A stretch of DNA of 9,115 nucleotides, from positions 1-9,115 of the forward strand of contig JAXFZX010000001.1 of assembly GCA_034184445.1 (NCBI GenBank). Reading direction: 5' to 3'. Below the pieces are notes generated by a model. That model was not told where the DNA came from. It worked only from the letters and a program-made list of their open reading frames with translations, and made no database searches. Positions 5,111-9,115 of this stretch are shown here, one piece after another (position 1 is the first letter of the stretch; each line of letters starts with the position of its first letter). A program made the position numbers and the translations under genes. This DNA comes from CALXZG01 sp034184445. GTDB taxonomy: Bacteria; Pseudomonadota; Alphaproteobacteria; CAAHEQ01; UBA3637.

Positions 5111-5177
5111 AAATCGCATTTAAGAGTCCGATAATTTGCGATTTTTGGCGTTTTTCGGACTTGCCATTATCGGACTC
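5111..5177. repeat. Interleaved inverted repeats after the phosphatase gene
   Basis: GAGTCCGATAAT (5124-5135) and ATTATCGGACTC (5166-5177) are a perfect 12-base inverted repeat. AAATCGCA (5111-5118) and TGCGATTT (5137-5144) are another of eight bases. The arms alternate (A, B, A', B'), so the RNA or single strand could form a pseudoknot or switch between two stems. The 12-base arm also occurs at 4383-4394. The stretch 5094-5458 has no convincing gene; it contains this structure, terminator T3, a tRNA-Phe tail copy and two 13-bp repeats. Confidence 0.6.
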
Positions 5178-5200
5178 GCCGAATGTATTGCAAACAAAAG

Positions 5201-5225
5201 AAAAAGCCCTCATTTCGTTGAGGGC
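5201..5225. terminator. Terminator T3, third partial copy of the repeat
   Basis: GCCCTCA (5206-5212), a six-base loop and TGAGGGC (5219-5225), with an A-run on the left giving a T-run on the minus strand. It matches T1 and T2 including the following ATGGTGC. It was probably the original terminator of tRNA-Phe before the insertion at 5234-5947, and may also stop the phosphatase transcript. Confidence 0.75.
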
Positions 5226-5233
5226 TATAATAC

Positions 5234-5251
5234 ATGGTGCCTGGGGACGGA
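5234..5251. repeat. Duplicate of the tRNA-Phe 3' end (attachment-site copy)
   Basis: ATGGTGCCTGGGGACGGA is identical to 5947-5964, which spans the CCA, discriminator, acceptor 3' strand and part of the T-stem of tRNA-Phe. The 713-bp spacing and loss of identity after 18 bp are typical of the distal attachment site of an element integrated in a tRNA 3' end. Confidence 0.8.
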
Positions 5252-5407
5252 TGGCAGGGGATAAAAAAATTAAACTACTCAAAAGGTTGAAGAAAAAAAT
5301 GGGCTTTTTGAGAGGATTTTGGAATGGTGTATCAGAGATGAACAAGGGGGATGAAATGCACTTTTTCCATTTGTTTTAATGGGTTAGATGACCACTTGTA
5401 TTGAGGC

Positions 5408-5433
5408 GGTGTTACAGTCAGGTGTACCACTTG
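5408..5433. repeat. Two degenerate 13-bp repeats at the element's left end
   Basis: GGTGTTACAGTCA (5408-5420) is followed directly by GGTGTACCACTTG (5421-5433), matching the GGTGTTACACCTN units of 5852-5890 in sequence and in 13-bp phase. Sites at both ends of the insertion fit arm-type binding sites. Confidence 0.45.
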
Positions 5434-5458
5434 GGTAAAAAGACCAAAAAACTAGATG

Positions 5459-5776
5459 TCAAAAATACCTCAATAACCTCTTGGTTATCATGGATTGTCC
5501 CTCTTCATAAAGTCGGTCTAAATATACCTTTTTTGTGAAACCATCATTCAGGTCTGATATATTTCGTATCAGATTATGGACGGAATCAATAGAGGGATGT
5601 CTATGTTCGCAAAGTATCATCCCAAAATAGTATTTGTTCTTGTTTAGGAACTGTTCTGAGAACTGGTATTGGCTTTCCACAAGACCAAGTTTACGGAGGT
5701 ACTTATAGCATTTGACAATATATTTCGTGTCTTCTGCTTGGTGTTTATAGTGAGGTTCATCCAGTTCGTCTTCCAC
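5459..5776 (-). CDS. Small putative HTH protein, possibly 5'-truncated
   Basis: A 105-residue reading frame if GTG at 5776 is used, but that codon has no spaced Shine-Dalgarno. The frame stays open upstream to a TAA inside the 13-bp repeats (5870-5872) with no ATG; the upstream peptide ITNFAAIFKRFSGATKT reads like protein. The gene may therefore have lost its start or use an unusual one. Residues 18-68 (YIVKCYKYLRKLGLVESQYQ, then FSEQFLNK, then HRHPSIDSVHNLIRNI) have the helical pattern of a small DNA-binding domain and remind me of the DUF6626-type proteins, a recollection I could not check. It sits in the small element at tRNA-Phe and could bind the nearby 13-bp repeats. Confidence 0.5.
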   Translation of the reverse strand: MEDELDEPHYKHQAEDTKYIVKCYKYLRKLGLVESQYQFSEQFLNKNKYYFGMILCEHRHPSIDSVHNLIRNISDLNDGFTKKVYLDRLYEEGQSMITKRLLRYF

Positions 5777-5849
5777 CTCATCATCTACGGTTTTAGTTGC
5801 CCCCGAAAAGCGTTTGAAAATGGCAGCAAAATTCGTGATGTTTAGAAGG

Positions 5850-5894
5850 CTTGGTGTTACAGGTTGGTGTTACACCTCGGTGTTACACCTAAAA
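5850..5894. repeat. 45-bp repeat copy B: three 13-bp direct repeats
   Basis: GGTGTTACA occurs three times at 13-bp steps (5853, 5866, 5879), followed by GGTT, CCTC and CCTA. It is identical to 3349-3393 except T5870 for C3369. It lies between the tRNA-Phe terminator and the putative HTH gene and overlaps the upstream end of that gene's open frame. Confidence 0.75.
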
Positions 5895-5908
5895 TCCAGT
5901 GTTTTAGG
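5888..5908. other. Dyad CCTAAAA-N7-TTTTAGG, possible recombinase core (copy B)
   Basis: CCTAAAA (5888-5894), the spacer TCCAGTG, and TTTTAGG (5902-5908). The arms equal copy A at 3387-3407; only A3395-to-C or similar chance matches are shared in the spacer. Constant arms with a changed spacer fit a recombinase core whose overlap region differs by target. Confidence 0.4.
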
Positions 5909-5911
5909 CAT

Positions 5912-5935
5912 AAAAAAAGCCTTGAAAATCAAGGC
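5912..5935 (-). terminator. Terminator of tRNA-Phe (element-borne)
   Basis: On the minus strand GCCTTGA-TTT-TCAAGGC is followed by seven T, 13 bases after the tRNA. It lies inside the insertion, at the same place as the tRNA-His terminator relative to its repeats, so the element seems to carry a terminator to replace the displaced one (T3). Confidence 0.85.
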
Positions 5936-5947
5936 TTAATTTAAAAA

Positions 5948-6023
5948 TGGTGCCTGGGGACGGAATCGAACCGCCGACACAGGGATTTTCAGTCCCTTGC
6001 TCTACCAACTGAGCTACCCAGGC
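5948..6023 (-). tRNA. tRNA-Phe (GAA)
   Basis: A complete 76-base cloverleaf on the minus strand. The acceptor GCCTGGG/CCCAGGC is perfect. The D-stem GCTC/GAGC is intact. The anticodon stem AGGGA/TCCCT encloses CTGAAAA (anticodon GAA). The T-arm is GGCGG-TTCGATT-CCGTC with one G-T pair. Discriminator A and CCA are encoded. Its 3' 16 bases are duplicated at 5235-5250, so it has served as an integration target without losing function. maf lies directly upstream. Confidence 0.97.
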
Positions 6024-6039
6024 AAATCCAATGAATAGT

Positions 6040-6068
6040 TTTATACACTAAAAATTTTTAAATGTCCA
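6040..6068 (-). promoter_or_regulatory. Promoter of tRNA-Phe
   Basis: On the minus strand TGGACA (6063-6068), 17 bases, TATAAA (6040-6045), 16 bases before the tRNA 5' end. Each hexamer matches five of six consensus bases, so the tRNA has its own promoter and does not depend on maf. Confidence 0.7.
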
Positions 6069-6109
6069 GTCTTTTTTTTAAAAAAAGTAAAAACTTTTAT
6101 ATTATTTAT

Positions 6110-6721
6110 TTATTTCAGTATTTTCCTTAAATCTTGACTGACTTCATAAACGGGTAAGCCGATAATGTTGGTATAGGACCCTTGAACATCCTTAACCAAT
6201 GCTGAAAAGAGTCCTTCAATCCCATAGGCTGCCACATTTTGCCATTCTTTGGATGCGATAAGGGTATCAATTTCGGCATCTGTGAACTTTTTGGTTTTGA
6301 TGGTAGTTTTGACAAGTTTTGAAATTTCTTTCCCCGTTTCAGAAATAATACAATATCCTGTATAGGCATAATGTGTTCCACCCGATAGAGATTTAAAATT
6401 GGATCTGGCTTTTTGCTCGGTGGGGGCTTTGCGCACGATTTTTCCCTTAGCCACAATAATGGTATCTGCCGCAACAATAGCCGTCTTTGGGCGTAAATTT
6501 GCCACATGGCGAGCTTTTTCGGTTGCAACTCTCACCACATACTTATCGGGTTTTTCCCCTTTTTTTTCGGTTTCATCAATATCTGCCGGCACAATTTCTG
6601 CCGGCTTAAACCCCGCATTTTCCAAAAGCCTGATCCGCCGCGGTGATGATGATGCCAGAATGAATGGTTTTTCTAATCCCCAACAGGGTTTTGTTTCTTT
6701 TGTTTTAAATGTTTTAATCAT
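6110..6721 (-). CDS. maf: Maf family nucleoside triphosphate pyrophosphatase
   Basis: A 203-residue Maf/Ham1-fold enzyme that hydrolyses non-canonical or selected NTPs to NMP and pyrophosphate and is linked to septum control. Motifs: SSSPRR (24-29, phosphate-binding), EKAR (68-71), ADT with catalytic Asp86 (85-87), Lys98, LSGGTH (112-117), YGIEG (166-170) and GSYTNIIGLP (181-190). The GSY motif favours the YhdE-type dTTP/UTP enzyme, but E. coli YhdE has Gln where this protein has Glu169, so substrate choice is open. The first 18 residues are an extra basic leader compared with most homologues; AAAGGAG eight bases before the ATG supports this start. It precedes tRNA-Phe, a host-type arrangement, so it is chromosomal core. 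Confidence 0.93.
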   Translation of the reverse strand: MIKTFKTKETKPCWGLEKPFILASSSPRRIRLLENAGFKPAEIVPADIDETEKKGEKPDKYVVRVATEKARHVANLRPKTAIVAADTIIVAKGKIVRKAPTEQKARSNFKSLSGGTHYAYTGYCIISETGKEISKLVKTTIKTKKFTDAEIDTLIASKEWQNVAAYGIEGLFSALVKDVQGSYTNIIGLPVYEVSQDLRKILK

Positions 6722-6740
6722 GTTTTTTCTCCTTTATTTC

Positions 6741-6769
6741 ACTTTACATAAAATAATTTTATCCGTCAA
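6741..6769 (-). promoter_or_regulatory. Promoter of maf
   Basis: On the minus strand TTGACG (6764-6769), 17 bases, TAAAGT (6741-6746). It lies 20 bases before the ATG, giving a short leader with the AAAGGAG site. Confidence 0.55.
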
Positions 6770-6786
6770 TTGTTTTTTTTAGGGCA

Positions 6787-6810
6787 GGGGGCGTGATGCC
6801 CCCGTTTTTT
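6787..6810 (+). terminator. GC-rich hairpin after the paralogue operon
   Basis: GGGGGC-GTGAT-GCCCCC (6787-6803) is followed by GTTTTTT on the plus strand only, overlapping the stop codon of the minus-strand gene at 6809. As an intrinsic terminator it would act on antisense transcription. For the operon it is a strong 3' hairpin without a T-run, which may still stabilise or end the mRNA before maf. Confidence 0.5.
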
Positions 6811-7564
6811 AGGCGTGTTCTCTATACGGGAAGAGGTAGCGATTGATAAGCCTTTCTGCCTCTTTAATCCGACCCTTTTGGACAAGCCTACGGTTTAGCC
6901 GTGCCGTCAGTTGCCATTTGGGATCTGCATCCCGTCTGGCGGCCTCCTGCCTGATGGCCTCTAAGGCTTTTGTGCTTCCCCGACTCACCAGAATATCCCA
7001 CAAGAAGGCGAAGTCGTATGGGGTTCCGCCCAATCTGTCAGCCACCATTTTTCTTGAGTATGGGTATTTCAGTTCCACACGGTCATCATATGATGTCGGA
7101 CGCTTAGGCCTGACATGACCGGGGTAATAGCATCCCTCGGAAGTGTATTCAATCCCTCTGACTTGGTAAGATTGTTCTCCGATATTGATAGATTCTTCTT
7201 GTTCCCAACCGGCATCCTTACTCCAAATGTATCGGCTCTTCCATGTGCAACTTTGGTATTTGTGCCAGTAGTAGTCCTTTTGTGTGGGGCCATTTTGCTC
7301 AATTTGATACTGATAGCAGGGCCATTTTCCACCGTAGGCACAATCCACCCCGCTGATCATGGTATAGGTCGTATGAGCCTCTGTGACACTTTGGCTGAAT
7401 TTTTCTTTCACTCTTGGCGAGGCATCTCTTGAGGAATATACACTTTCACAAAAGTCTTGAAGGTCTTGCGATGGTTTGCCCATTTCGGGGTCAAGCCCTT
7501 CATGCCTAAGCGAGTATCCGTAGTTTGCCAGTTTTGTCAGCACCGTTTCTTTGATAAAGTCCAT
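6809..7564 (-). CDS. Paralogue 1 of an uncharacterised three-gene family
   Basis: A 251-residue soluble protein of unknown function, last gene of the minus-strand operon. The start is set by AAAGGAAAG before the ATG. The N-terminal motif FIKETVLTKL (3-12) is shared with both upstream genes. Residues 66-125 hold TYTMISGVDC, Cys75, Cys83 and Cys106, and a Trp-rich stretch (SCTWKSRYIWSKDAGW) that parallels the Cys/Trp region of the others. The C-terminal part has LWDILVSRG (188-196) and WQLTARLNRRLVQKGRIKEA (217-236) then ERLINRY, closely echoed in paralogue 2. No signal peptide or membrane helix is seen; the Cys could bind metal. It is the longest and has an extra 140-180 segment. I do not recognise the family. 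Confidence 0.8.
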   Translation of the reverse strand: MDFIKETVLTKLANYGYSLRHEGLDPEMGKPSQDLQDFCESVYSSRDASPRVKEKFSQSVTEAHTTYTMISGVDCAYGGKWPCYQYQIEQNGPTQKDYYWHKYQSCTWKSRYIWSKDAGWEQEESINIGEQSYQVRGIEYTSEGCYYPGHVRPKRPTSYDDRVELKYPYSRKMVADRLGGTPYDFAFLWDILVSRGSTKALEAIRQEAARRDADPKWQLTARLNRRLVQKGRIKEAERLINRYLFPYREHA

Positions 7565-7602
7565 TTTTTTCTTTCCTTTCGTTTTAGTTGTTTTTTATGT
7601 GG

Positions 7603-7617
7603 GGGCGGGTTTCGCCC
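7603..7617. promoter_or_regulatory. GC-rich hairpin between paralogues 2 and 1
   Basis: GGGCG-GGTTT-CGCCC, five base pairs, within the 62-bp gap, with no T-run on either strand. It may act in mRNA processing or stability within the operon; internal termination is unlikely. Confidence 0.3.
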
Positions 7618-7626
7618 TCATGGTTC

Positions 7627-8307
7627 TTATCGTTGATGATCAATTTGGTAGCGTCTGATTAGTTCTCGCGCCACAGCCTTCCCCTCTTGGCCGTTTCTCG
7701 CCAAGATTTTGACAGCCGCTGTCAGTGCCTGCCAGCTGGAGTCATATTTGAGGTGTATTTGTTTTTCTTTGATTTTTTCTATTTTCCTTTCAAGTTCAAG
7801 ACGTTCTTTCATCTTCTCCAAGGTCCATCCGGCTTTCTTGCACTCCAAGAATTCCTTTTCCCCGCGGGTTAGGTAGAAGTTCCAGAGGATCCCGAACCTT
7901 TTCTCTTGTTCTGTGTCCATGATGATATTACCTTCTCTGTTTCTGGATGTGATATCCTCTTTCGTGCCGTTGAGGTATTGAAACCAGTTTGTCACTGTTA
8001 TTTTTGTTGGATCCGCTTCCCATGATTGTTTGTCAGGATCCCATTTGAGCTCCTGGCGCCATTCGCATTGGCACCTCTCAGTATAGTGTTCCGGGCAGTC
8101 ATAATCTCCAACCACACTCCAAGAGATCTTCTCTTCCGAGCTGGTTTCTTGCGTGATGATGTATCGGTCCACTTTATCTTTGATGTACTCCCTTTTGTAC
8201 GTTACCCCATCTGCTTGGACGTCTTGGATGAAGCTGTCTGTTTGGTGTGTTGTTTCTCCCGCTAGTTTTTCCAGCACTGTTTCTTTAATGATGTTGTTTG
8301 TGTTCAT
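7627..8307 (-). CDS. Paralogue 2 of an uncharacterised three-gene family
   Basis: A 226-residue soluble protein of unknown function in the middle of the operon. It starts MNTNNIIKETVLEKLAGE, with the motif IIKETVLEKL at 6-15. The leader AACGAAAGGAAAGAAAA before the ATG is nearly the same as in the other two genes. Cys71, Cys79 and Cys81 with a following CEWRQELKWDP match the Cys/Trp block of the paralogues. LWNFYLTRG (141-149) and WQALTAAVKILARNGQ (192-207) then RELIRRY correspond to the C-terminal motifs of paralogue 1. Residues 163-188 are a charged helix, a likely coiled coil. It starts 24 bp after paralogue 3 ends, so it is co-transcribed and perhaps co-regulated. No domain I can name. 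Confidence 0.8.
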   Translation of the reverse strand: MNTNNIIKETVLEKLAGETTHQTDSFIQDVQADGVTYKREYIKDKVDRYIITQETSSEEKISWSVVGDYDCPEHYTERCQCEWRQELKWDPDKQSWEADPTKITVTNWFQYLNGTKEDITSRNREGNIIMDTEQEKRFGILWNFYLTRGEKEFLECKKAGWTLEKMKERLELERKIEKIKEKQIHLKYDSSWQALTAAVKILARNGQEGKAVARELIRRYQIDHQR

Positions 8308-8331
8308 TTTTCTTTCCTTTCGTTTTTTATA

Positions 8332-8862
8332 TTATTGCCTGGTGTGTTCAGTTGCTTGTCTGCAGAGATTTTTGATGGCGTGTTTTAGCACAAGTTTTTC
8401 TTTTTTGAACCGATCTCCTAGCCTCATTGCTTCCCAGATTTTCAGCCATCCCTGTTCAGATTTAGGCTCTTGAATTTGTGGCATATCATCGGGTGTTTGA
8501 CATTCTTTTTGTTCTAGCAGTTTAAGTTTCCATGGCCCCTCGGGATCGGCCGGATCTCTTTCCCTCAGGCTTTCGCTGTATCTGTAGGCCGATGATGCCC
8601 GCCCTTCTTCCTGTTCCCAGATCCGTGTCCTGTGTGAGTGGTGGAAGGCAGTGCCGCATCCGCAGATTTCATAGTCATAGTGTTCTTTATATGTTTGTGT
8701 GACTGTGTAGATAGCATTTCCTGTTTCTGTTGTTGCTAAGCGGTATTCTGTTTCCAAGGTGTATCGTTGCCCCATTTCCCAGATTTCTGTCAGGCGATCA
8801 CTATGGAGGGATTTAAATAATTTATCCAGGACCGTGTTTTTGATGATATCTTTATGGTTCAT
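8332..8862 (-). CDS. Paralogue 3 of an uncharacterised three-gene family
   Basis: A 176-residue soluble protein, first of the three. It starts MNHKDIIKNTVLDKLFKSLH, with the family motif IIKNTVLDKL at 6-15. IYTVTQTYKEHYDYEICGCG (51-70) includes Cys67 and Cys69, then His74, His75 and His77 and RTRIWEQEEG, a possible metal site in the family's Cys/Trp block. It keeps a trace of the LW motif (KIWEAMRLGD, 141-150) but lacks the WQxLTA...LIxRY tail of the others, so it is shortened or diverged. Its ATG overlaps the TGA of a 48-codon leader ORF as ATGA, which suggests translational coupling. There is no promoter between the upstream terminators and this start. Function unknown. Confidence 0.8.
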   Translation of the reverse strand: MNHKDIIKNTVLDKLFKSLHSDRLTEIWEMGQRYTLETEYRLATTETGNAIYTVTQTYKEHYDYEICGCGTAFHHSHRTRIWEQEEGRASSAYRYSESLRERDPADPEGPWKLKLLEQKECQTPDDMPQIQEPKSEQGWLKIWEAMRLGDRFKKEKLVLKHAIKNLCRQATEHTRQ

Positions 8863-9005
8863 TTTTCTTTCCTTTCTTTTGGGTATAAAAAAAGCGCCCT
8901 TTCGGACGCTTTGTGGTTAAAAAAAATCCCCCTTGGTCTAAGGGGGGAATTTTGAAAAAAGATCGCCTGTAATGTTCGTCTTCTGTTTTGTTTGAGAAGT
9001 TTCAT
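8859..9005 (-). CDS. Leader peptide ORF spanning two terminators
   Basis: A 48-codon ORF beginning MKLLKQNRRRTLQAIFFQNS, with Shine-Dalgarno AAAGGAG eight bases before the ATG and a strong promoter 30 bases upstream. It reads through both tandem terminators (8919-8946 and 8887-8910) and its TGA overlaps the ATG of paralogue 3. The 3' part of the peptide is encoded by terminator stems, so the protein product is probably unimportant; translation itself could block hairpin formation and let transcription into the operon. AGA-AGA-CGA near codon 8 could slow ribosomes. The Shine-Dalgarno and ATG can fold into a weak hairpin (GAGAA with TTCTC). The alternative is a small RNA of about 105 or 140 bases and a chance ORF. 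Confidence 0.45.
   Translation of the reverse strand: MKLLKQNRRRTLQAIFFQNSPLRPRGIFFNHKASERALFLYPKERKEK
8887..8910 (-). terminator. Second tandem terminator in the operon leader
   Basis: On the minus strand AGCGTCC-GAAA-GGGCGCT (seven pairs with one G-T, GAAA tetraloop) is followed by at least six T. It ends about 25 bases before the start of paralogue 3, leaving no room for another promoter. Confidence 0.8.
8919..8946 (-). terminator. First tandem terminator in the operon leader
   Basis: On the minus strand CCCCCTT-AGACC-AAGGGGG is followed by G-A and eight T, a strong intrinsic terminator about 85 bases after the predicted transcription start. Confidence 0.8.
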
Positions 9006-9035
9006 CGCAAGTTCTCCTTTTCGTTGCAATGCCGC

Positions 9036-9064
9036 ATTGTATCACAATTCCTTCTCTTTGTCAA
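9036..9064 (-). promoter_or_regulatory. Strong promoter of the leader and paralogue operon
   Basis: On the minus strand a perfect TTGACA (9059-9064), exactly 17 bases, then TACAAT (9036-9041, five of six). Transcription would start near 9029, 24 bases before the leader ATG. It is the best promoter in the window, which is notable because it feeds straight into two terminators. Confidence 0.8.
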
Positions 9065-9071
9065 GAGTTTT

Positions 9072-9099
9072 TTGAAAATAATTGACAAATTATTATATA
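9072..9099 (+). promoter_or_regulatory. Possible divergent promoter at the right edge
   Basis: TTGAAA (9072-9077), 16 bases, TATATA (9094-9099) points out of the window to the right. TTGTCAA (9058-9064) and TTGACAA (9082-9088) form an inverted pair between the two back-to-back promoters. The gene it would serve is not visible. Confidence 0.25.
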
Positions 9100-9115
9100 G
9101 TCAGAAAAAAAGATG

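Larger units (their letters stand above)
5234..5964. mobile_element. Small integrated element or remnant at tRNA-Phe
   Basis: A 713-bp insertion bounded by 18-bp direct repeats of the tRNA-Phe 3' end. It contains a possible HTH protein gene (5459-5776), two 13-bp repeats at its left end (5408-5433), three at its right end (5852-5890), the 7-7-7 dyad (5888-5908) and its own replacement terminator for tRNA-Phe. It has no integrase. It is either the residue of a larger element after deletion or a non-autonomous element mobilised in trans, plausibly by the integrase at 1264-3024 beside tRNA-His, where the same end sequence occurs. Confidence 0.6.

Noticed and set aside
5251..5379. A 42-residue ORF beginning MAGDKKIKLLKRLKKKMGFL, starting at the attachment-copy junction.
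   Set aside because: No proper Shine-Dalgarno apart from the G-rich tRNA tail, no promoter, and it lies in a repeat-rich non-coding stretch. An amphipathic peptide cannot be excluded, but the support is too weak.
6079..6098. Terminator after maf (AAAAGT/ACTTTT stem).
   Set aside because: Six A/T-dominated pairs in a region made almost wholly of A and T runs; stability would be negligible.
6399..7432. Hydrophobic plus-strand ORFs opposite maf and paralogue 1.
   Set aside because: Antisense shadows of coding sequence with conserved motifs or family similarity on the minus strand.

Overview
The window is AT-rich bacterial DNA. The best guess for the host is an AT-rich alphaproteobacterium, perhaps one of the gut Rhodospirillales-like or Rickettsiales-like lineages. 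The reasons are the DUF6538-type N-terminus of the integrase, a maf gene directly upstream of tRNA-Phe (an order I recall from alphaproteobacteria), tRNAs with encoded CCA, and a tRNA-His that keeps G-1:C73. This is inference; no 16S or ribosomal gene is present.

Left third (1-3450): accessory DNA next to tRNA-His. It holds the start of a leftward gene, a 344-bp intergenic region full of structure (five GANTC sites in 70 bp, several dyads, four 10-bp tandem repeats), two small unrecognised genes, and a large tyrosine recombinase (1264-3024). The recombinase gene is followed by about 330 bp of direct and inverted repeats, then three 13-bp direct repeats and a 7-7-7 dyad abutting the terminator of tRNA-His. 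This looks like one end of an integrative element sitting at tRNA-His; the other end is not visible.

Middle (3450-6025): tRNA-His and tRNA-Phe, both on the minus strand, bracket two ordinary cargo genes, a YgjV-like membrane protein (minus) and a histidine phosphatase (plus). The intergenic regions repeat one another: two 70-bp direct repeats (66/70 identical), each made of a terminator plus a tRNA-like 3' tail, flank the YgjV gene. A third partial copy follows the phosphatase gene and ends in an 18-bp duplicate of the tRNA-Phe 3' end. The 713 bp between that duplicate and tRNA-Phe looks like a small integrated element or remnant. Its tRNA-proximal end is nearly identical to the end next to tRNA-His, so the two insertions appear related, and the integrase at 1264-3024 could plausibly act on both.

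Right third (6026-9115): maf (housekeeping nucleotide pyrophosphatase) and, upstream of it, a minus-strand operon of three paralogous proteins of unknown function. They share a short N-terminal motif (IIKxTVLxKL) and an almost identical ribosome-binding leader, but their bodies have diverged strongly. The only convincing promoter for this operon (9036-9064) lies upstream of a 48-codon leader ORF that contains two tandem intrinsic terminators and whose stop codon overlaps the first paralogue's start. This is the arrangement expected of attenuation control. The operon also looks richer in G+C than the integrase gene.

The most promising material for something undescribed is (a) the conserved tRNA-adjacent element end with a constant-arm, variable-spacer dyad, and (b) the attenuated operon of diverged paralogues.
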